Assembly (NCBI GenBank): GCA_905213895.1
Contig: CAJMKE010000003.1
Location: forward strand, 62,001 to 126,000
Direction of reading: 5' to 3'
Length of the DNA: 64,000 nt
Source: an uncultured Alistipes sp.
Lineage (GTDB): Bacteria; Bacteroidota; Bacteroidia; Bacteroidales; Rikenellaceae
Shown here: positions 59,518 to 64,000 of the stretch, piece after piece
Position numbering within the stretch: the first letter of the stretch is position 1
Layout: each line of letters opens with the position of its first letter
The notes under the pieces: generated by a model
Seen by the model: only the letters and a program-made list of their open reading frames with translations
Databases searched by the model: none
What the model was told of the DNA's origin: nothing
Translations under genes and position numbers: made by a program

Positions 59518-60379
59518 TATTCTTATAACCGGTTCCAACGGACAGTTGGGCAACGAAATGCAGCGTCTCGGCGCGACGTCCGCCAACAATTACATCTACA
59601 CGGATGTCGCCGACCTCGACATTACGGACAAGGAGGCAGTGGAACGCTATGTGTCAAAAGTTGACACAAACATAATCGTGAACTGCGCCGCATACACCAA
59701 TGTTGACAAGGCGGAAGACGACCTCGCGACGGCAAGAAAGATAAATTGCGACGCTGTACGCAACCTCGCCGAAGTGGCGAAAGCGCACAACGCAACGTTG
59801 ATACACGTTTCGACGGACTACGTCTTCGACGGAATGAGCAACATTCCGTTGCGCGAGGACGACCCGACCTCCCCTACCGGAGTTTACGGCATAACGAAAC
59901 TCGAAGGCGAGCAGGCGATAGCAGAGAGCGGATGCAAGGCGTTGATTTTCCGCACGGCATGGCTCTATTCGGAGTTCGGCAACAACTTCGTGAAGACCAT
60001 GATGCGTCTGACGTCCGAGCGCAAGAACCTGAACGTGGTATTCGACCAGGTCGGAACTCCGACATACGCGGGAGATTTGGCAAGAACGATATTCGACATC
60101 ATCGAAAACGGGACATACGCCGGAAACGAAGGCATCTACCACTTCTCGGACGAAGGAGTCTGCTCGTGGTACGATTTCGCATGCGCGATAGCGGAACTGG
60201 CGGGCAACACGGATTGCGCCATCGCACCGTGCCACTCCGACGAATTTCCGTCGAAAGTCAAACGACCGAACTACTCGGTACTCGACAAGACGAAAGTAAA
60301 ACGCACGTTCGGAATCGCGATACCACATTGGAGTAAATCGCTGGAAAAGTGCATGGAAACATTGAAATCGAAACAATAA
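59510..60379 (+). CDS. rmlD: dTDP-4-dehydrorhamnose reductase
   Basis: 289 residues from the ATG at 59510, which overlaps the rmlC stop by 8 bp. SDR fold: ILITGSNGQLGNEMQ for NAD(P)H, VSTDYVFDG, and the catalytic YxxxK in VYGITKLEGEQ. It makes dTDP-L-rhamnose. Ends with a SLEKCMETLKSK helix. Confidence 0.97.
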   Translation: MLNILITGSNGQLGNEMQRLGATSANNYIYTDVADLDITDKEAVERYVSKVDTNIIVNCAAYTNVDKAEDDLATARKINCDAVRNLAEVAKAHNATLIHVSTDYVFDGMSNIPLREDDPTSPTGVYGITKLEGEQAIAESGCKALIFRTAWLYSEFGNNFVKTMMRLTSERKNLNVVFDQVGTPTYAGDLARTIFDIIENGTYAGNEGIYHFSDEGVCSWYDFACAIAELAGNTDCAIAPCHSDEFPSKVKRPNYSVLDKTKVKRTFGIAIPHWSKSLEKCMETLKSKQ

Positions 60380-60386
60380 TTACGAT

Positions 60387-61508
60387 ATGGAATTCAAACG
60401 CAACATACTCATAACCGGCGGTGCGGGCTTTATCGGCTCGCACGTCGTGCGACTTTTCGTGAACAAATATCCGGATTATCGCATCGTCAATCTCGACAAA
60501 CTCACGTATGCCGGCAATCTCGCGAATCTGAAAGACATCGAGCAGAAGCCGAACTACGTTTTCGAGCGTGCCGACATCTGCGATTTCGATACGGTATGCG
60601 GACTCTTCGCCAAATACGACATCGACGGAGTGATTCACCTCGCCGCCGAAAGCCATGTAGACCGTTCGATAAAAGACCCGTTCACGTTCGCCAAGACCAA
60701 TGTTCTCGGAACATTGTCGCTCTTGCAGGCGGCACGGCTCTACTGGGAGGCGAAACCCGAACGTTACAAGGGCAAACGTTTCTACCACATCTCGACCGAC
60801 GAGGTTTACGGAGCGTTGGAACTGACCCGTCCGGAGGGCGTACACTCCGACATCAGCGCACATGAGGTTTACGGCGACGAATTCTTCACCGAAACGACCA
60901 AGTACAATCCGCATTCGCCGTATTCGGCATCCAAGGCATCGTCCGACCACTTCGTCCGTGCGTTCCACGACACCTACGGCATGCCGACCGTCATAACCAA
61001 CTGTTCGAACAACTACGGACCGTACCAATTTCCAGAGAAACTGATTCCGCTGTTCATCAACAATATCCGTCACGGCAAGGCGTTGCCGGTATACGGCAAG
61101 GGCGAGAACGTCCGCGACTGGCTTTACGTCGAAGACCACGCAAGGGCAATCGACACGATATTCCACAACGGCAAAGTCGCCGACACATACAACATCGGCG
61201 GATTCAACGAGTGGAAGAACATCGACCTTATCCGCGTAATCATCAAGACGGTAGACCGTCTGCTCGGCAATCCGGAGGGAACATCGGAGCATCTTATCAC
61301 GTTCGTAACCGACCGTGCGGGACACGACATGCGCTACGCAATCGACTCGACGAAACTCAAAAACGAACTCGGCTGGGAGCCGTCGCTCCAATTCGAGGAG
61401 GGCATCGAAAAGACTGTACGCTGGTATCTCGACAATCAGGAGTGGATGGACAACATCACCTCCGGCGAGTACGAACGTTACTACGACGACATGTACGCCA
61501 ACAGATAG
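60387..61508 (+). CDS. rmlB: dTDP-glucose 4,6-dehydratase
   Basis: 373 residues. Extended SDR: ITGGAGFIGSHVVRLF, HLAAESHVDRSIKDP, ISTDEVYGAL, the catalytic YxxxK in SPYSASKASSDH, and ENVRDWLYVEDHARAI. It makes the 4-keto-6-deoxy intermediate in dTDP-rhamnose synthesis. It has a short insertion around residue 155 (HSDISAHEVYGDEF) common in Bacteroidota forms. Followed 7 bp later by the flippase gene. Confidence 0.97.
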   Translation: MEFKRNILITGGAGFIGSHVVRLFVNKYPDYRIVNLDKLTYAGNLANLKDIEQKPNYVFERADICDFDTVCGLFAKYDIDGVIHLAAESHVDRSIKDPFTFAKTNVLGTLSLLQAARLYWEAKPERYKGKRFYHISTDEVYGALELTRPEGVHSDISAHEVYGDEFFTETTKYNPHSPYSASKASSDHFVRAFHDTYGMPTVITNCSNNYGPYQFPEKLIPLFINNIRHGKALPVYGKGENVRDWLYVEDHARAIDTIFHNGKVADTYNIGGFNEWKNIDLIRVIIKTVDRLLGNPEGTSEHLITFVTDRAGHDMRYAIDSTKLKNELGWEPSLQFEEGIEKTVRWYLDNQEWMDNITSGEYERYYDDMYANR

Positions 61509-61515
61509 ACACACA

Positions 61516-62820
61516 ATGACTGTTTCGCGAATCATAGACATAATAAAGCATAACGCAATAGCGAAAGATTCATCATGGGCTGTAATCGGCAGTGCCATGG
61601 GAAAAGCATTGTCATTGGTCGCCGGAATAGTCATAGCAAGAATGTTGGGTGCGGATGTATTCGGAGAATACGGAATGATAAAAAGCACTCTCGCTTATGT
61701 AGCCACGTTCTCCACCTTCGGTTTGGGATACACCGCGACCAAATATATCGCCCAGTGCAAACCGAACGATACCGACTCAATCCATAAAATTATAGTAAGT
61801 TCCATCCGCATAACCATTGCAACGAGCGGAATAATGGCGATTCTGTTATTGTTGTTCGCAAACAGACTGTCGGTGGAGCCGCATCTTATTCCTGTGCTTC
61901 GCTACACTGCATTGATAATAATATTCAATGCGGTAAATACAACACAGTTGGGATTGCTGTCCGGATTCAAGGATTTCAAAACGATAGCCGTCAATAACAC
62001 AATAGTAGGCATAACCACATTCGTTCTCGGAACATTGCTCACGTATTTTTTCGGACTGGACGGAGCCGTAACGGCATTGTTCACCTCAACGGTAATACAG
62101 TGTCTGCTGAATCATCTCGCAGTAAGACGCCACAGCCGCTCGATTGCAAAAAGTCATCGGCATAGTAGTTTCTCGGAACAATTGCCTATTACCAAAGAAC
62201 TGCTGGTATTTTCATTGCCGATAGCATTGCAGGAATGCGTTTATGCGAGTGCAAATTGGCTGCGTATGCTGGTTCTCGTGAAATTGGCGGGATACGACGA
62301 ACTGGGTTTGTACACGGCATCCAACCAATGGTTCATAATGATATTGTTCATACCGGGAGTATTGCGCAATGTCATATTGTCGCATCTGTCGAGTTCGGCA
62401 GACGATATGGAACATCATGCAAAAACATTCGATACGATGCTGAAAATAAACATCGTCGCCACATTGATTCCGGCAATTGTAATAGCAATCGCATCGCCAT
62501 TGATATGTCATATATATGGAAAGTCGTTCGACGGATTTCTCGTCGTACTCCTAATCGCGATTGCAACGAGCATTTTCGGATGTATAGCAGGTATTTATAC
62601 ACAGGAATTCATCTCCCGAGGCAAAAACTGGATTATATTGTGGGCATACATAATGCGAGAATTCGGTGCTTTGGCTCTGGCATATCCGTTTCTGTTGTCC
62701 TATGGCGACCGGTACGGGGCATCTATCATGTACGGTACTGTATTGATGATGCACATACTTTACTGTGCTATATTGAATCACAAATACAAGAACATAGTTC
62801 GTAATTCGTATAAATTATAA
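61516..62820 (+). CDS. wzx: polysaccharide flippase (Wzx family)
   Basis: 434 residues from the ATG at 61516. About 12 to 14 membrane helices with the opening KDSSWAVIGSAMGKALSLVA and RMLGADVFGEYG, the hallmark of the MOP-family oligosaccharide flippases (Wzx). It moves lipid-linked repeat units across the inner membrane. The gene is more AT-rich than the rml genes, as usual for polysaccharide loci exchanged between strains. Its stop overlaps the next start (TAATG). Confidence 0.92.
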   Translation: MTVSRIIDIIKHNAIAKDSSWAVIGSAMGKALSLVAGIVIARMLGADVFGEYGMIKSTLAYVATFSTFGLGYTATKYIAQCKPNDTDSIHKIIVSSIRITIATSGIMAILLLLFANRLSVEPHLIPVLRYTALIIIFNAVNTTQLGLLSGFKDFKTIAVNNTIVGITTFVLGTLLTYFFGLDGAVTALFTSTVIQCLLNHLAVRRHSRSIAKSHRHSSFSEQLPITKELLVFSLPIALQECVYASANWLRMLVLVKLAGYDELGLYTASNQWFIMILFIPGVLRNVILSHLSSSADDMEHHAKTFDTMLKINIVATLIPAIVIAIASPLICHIYGKSFDGFLVVLLIAIATSIFGCIAGIYTQEFISRGKNWIILWAYIMREFGALALAYPFLLSYGDRYGASIMYGTVLMMHILYCAILNHKYKNIVRNSYKL

Positions 62821-64000
62821 TGTTACCCATATCTACGATAAAATATATTATATACTTTCTGCTTTCGTTCATCATAGCATATATCGACCAGCGAAATGAA
62901 ATATTCTCGCAAGTATGGAAATCAATATTGCTCATTATACTTGTTCTGGATATCGTAAGATACAATAGTTTTAAGTACAAACGCCCAACATTCCTAAAAC
63001 TATCATATCTGTGGGGAATAAAAAATGCCGTTAATTTCGGACTGCTCGAATATCCGATACAAACAATATCTTACGGAGTTAAGTTCTCCATTTTACCTAT
63101 ATTGACAGAATACTTCGATCGTAAATTCTCGACCAAAAGCAATCTATTCAATATCGGATTATTATTTAGCCAATATTTCGTTTTAGCCAATATTCCGTTT
63201 TTATTGGGATTATTGGGCGGAAGCGAAGAAGCGGTAGAATATGACGGAGAACTTGCATATACCGGAATATTCACTGGGCAACATCCTACTGCAATTGTCG
63301 CTTCCATGTCCTTAATATTCATTTTATATGCAATAACCGACAAACAAAAAAAAATAATATATCGTCTATATAATGTTCTGCTTTTCATATTAGATTCTTA
63401 TATCCTATACACTTCTTTCACACGAACAGGATGGGTCATGGGAATAATCGGCATTTTGATATTCTTTTCATTCAATAAACTAAATTTCAGAACCATATTG
63501 GTCGAAATATCGATATGTGCCGCAATATTTATCGGATACAATTATTTGCTTGAAAACAACGAGCGTTTTTACAACCGAGTAAACGATATAATCAACGATG
63601 GTACATACGAAGCCGACCGCGGATCCGGACGACTGATTTATGCCGCCGTTTCTTTACAACTTTATGAAGAAAGCGATACTGCAACTCGTCTAATCGGCAC
63701 CGGAATAGATCCTCTTATGGATAATATGTTCTATAAAATAGGTAATAGAATATATTCGCACAACGGATGGATCGATGCCTTAACAGGAAACGGTGCGATA
63801 GGTATTACTTTAATGGCACTGTCTTGTATATTTGTAATCGCATATTTAATAAAACACCGAGGAAATAAATATTCAGATATTGCGGCAGCATGCATAACGA
63901 TGTATTATTCATACCAATTTACACAAGGCGGAGTTTTCTTTTATCAAGACCTCTTATTGGCTATTTCGCTGGCATTGATCATGAACAACACGAAAGCCAA
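62820..64000 (+). CDS. O-antigen polymerase/ligase-like membrane protein (Wzy), 3' end beyond window
   Basis: Starts with the ATG at 62820 overlapping the wzx stop, and is open to the end of the window (at least 393 codons). Many hydrophobic helices. Landmarks are TGQHPTAIVASMSLIFILYA, the Arg in FTRTGWVMGIIGI, a large loop with RGSGRLIYAAVSLQL and LIGTGIDPLMDN, and the conserved RIYSHNGWIDALTGNG, the His-containing loop of Wzy/WaaL-like proteins. It likely links repeat units on the periplasmic side. Very AT-rich. Confidence 0.85.
   Translation, partial: MLPISTIKYIIYFLLSFIIAYIDQRNEIFSQVWKSILLIILVLDIVRYNSFKYKRPTFLKLSYLWGIKNAVNFGLLEYPIQTISYGVKFSILPILTEYFDRKFSTKSNLFNIGLLFSQYFVLANIPFLLGLLGGSEEAVEYDGELAYTGIFTGQHPTAIVASMSLIFILYAITDKQKKIIYRLYNVLLFILDSYILYTSFTRTGWVMGIIGILIFFSFNKLNFRTILVEISICAAIFIGYNYLLENNERFYNRVNDIINDGTYEADRGSGRLIYAAVSLQLYEESDTATRLIGTGIDPLMDNMFYKIGNRIYSHNGWIDALTGNGAIGITLMALSCIFVIAYLIKHRGNKYSDIAAACITMYYSYQFTQGGVFFYQDLLLAISLALIMNNTKA

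Overview
The window reads as chromosomal DNA of a gut-type Bacteroidales bacterium, most likely a Rikenellaceae/Alistipes relative. The reasons are: repeated promoters of the Bacteroidota form TTTG-N19-21-TAnnTTTG, families largely confined to this phylum (DUF4199, DUF4293, DUF4294, DUF5689, BACON, fimbrillin-like lipoproteins, a large TonB receptor with a carboxypeptidase-regulatory-like domain), weak Shine-Dalgarno sites, and a threonine-synthase-like enzyme that looks like the cysteate synthase of sulfonolipid producers. Most of the window is ordinary moderately GC-rich core genome. Positions 1-2330, the LRR gene at 10.3 kb, the zinc-ribbon gene at 21.2 kb and the end from 61.5 kb are clearly more AT-rich.

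Layout. 1-2.6 kb: the end of a GNAT acetyltransferase, then a small AT-rich operon of exported proteins of unknown function. 2.6-6.3 kb: a minus-strand operon (MBL hydrolase, trmD, lpxB, FAH-like, maf). 6.4-10.1 kb: a MATE transporter behind a structured leader, a SIMPL-domain protein and rlmD. 10.3-15.6 kb: an LRR lipoprotein, an LrgA/LrgB pair, then a short peptide gene followed by a fimbrillin-like/nuclease lipoprotein and a Nudix hydrolase. 15.6-18.6 kb: mannose-6-phosphate isomerase, probable cysteate synthase, tRNA-Lys and tRNA-Gln. 18.7-27 kb: mostly housekeeping genes (ffh, era, thioesterase, a 6S-like RNA, a TPR protein, an MFS transporter). 27-33.2 kb: a glycosyltransferase, bacterioferritin-like protein, acyl-ACP thioesterase, a small XRE regulator and an M16 protease.

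33.4-43.2 kb: a five-gene minus-strand operon with two DUF5689 (OB-fold-like) lipoproteins, a lipoprotein DNA/RNA endonuclease, an EEP-family nuclease/phosphatase and a TonB receptor. I read it as a surface system for cutting, binding and importing extracellular nucleic acid. 43.4-46.8 kb: DUF4293, GT2, DUF4199 and mltG. 47-49.2 kb: a second peptide plus fimbrillin-like lipoprotein pair, then the SRP RNA. 49.4-54.8 kb: an outer-membrane porin followed by potABCD, a polyamine importer. 54.9-58 kb: a YidE/YbjL-type transporter and an aminotransferase. 58-64 kb: the start of a surface-polysaccharide locus (rmlA, rmlC, rmlD, rmlB, wzx and a wzy-like gene running off the window).

Dispersed repeats are a strong theme. 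A hairpin repeat carries a complete consensus promoter and sits, correctly oriented, upstream of two different genes. A separate family of 9-bp-unit repeats occurs at seven intergenic sites.
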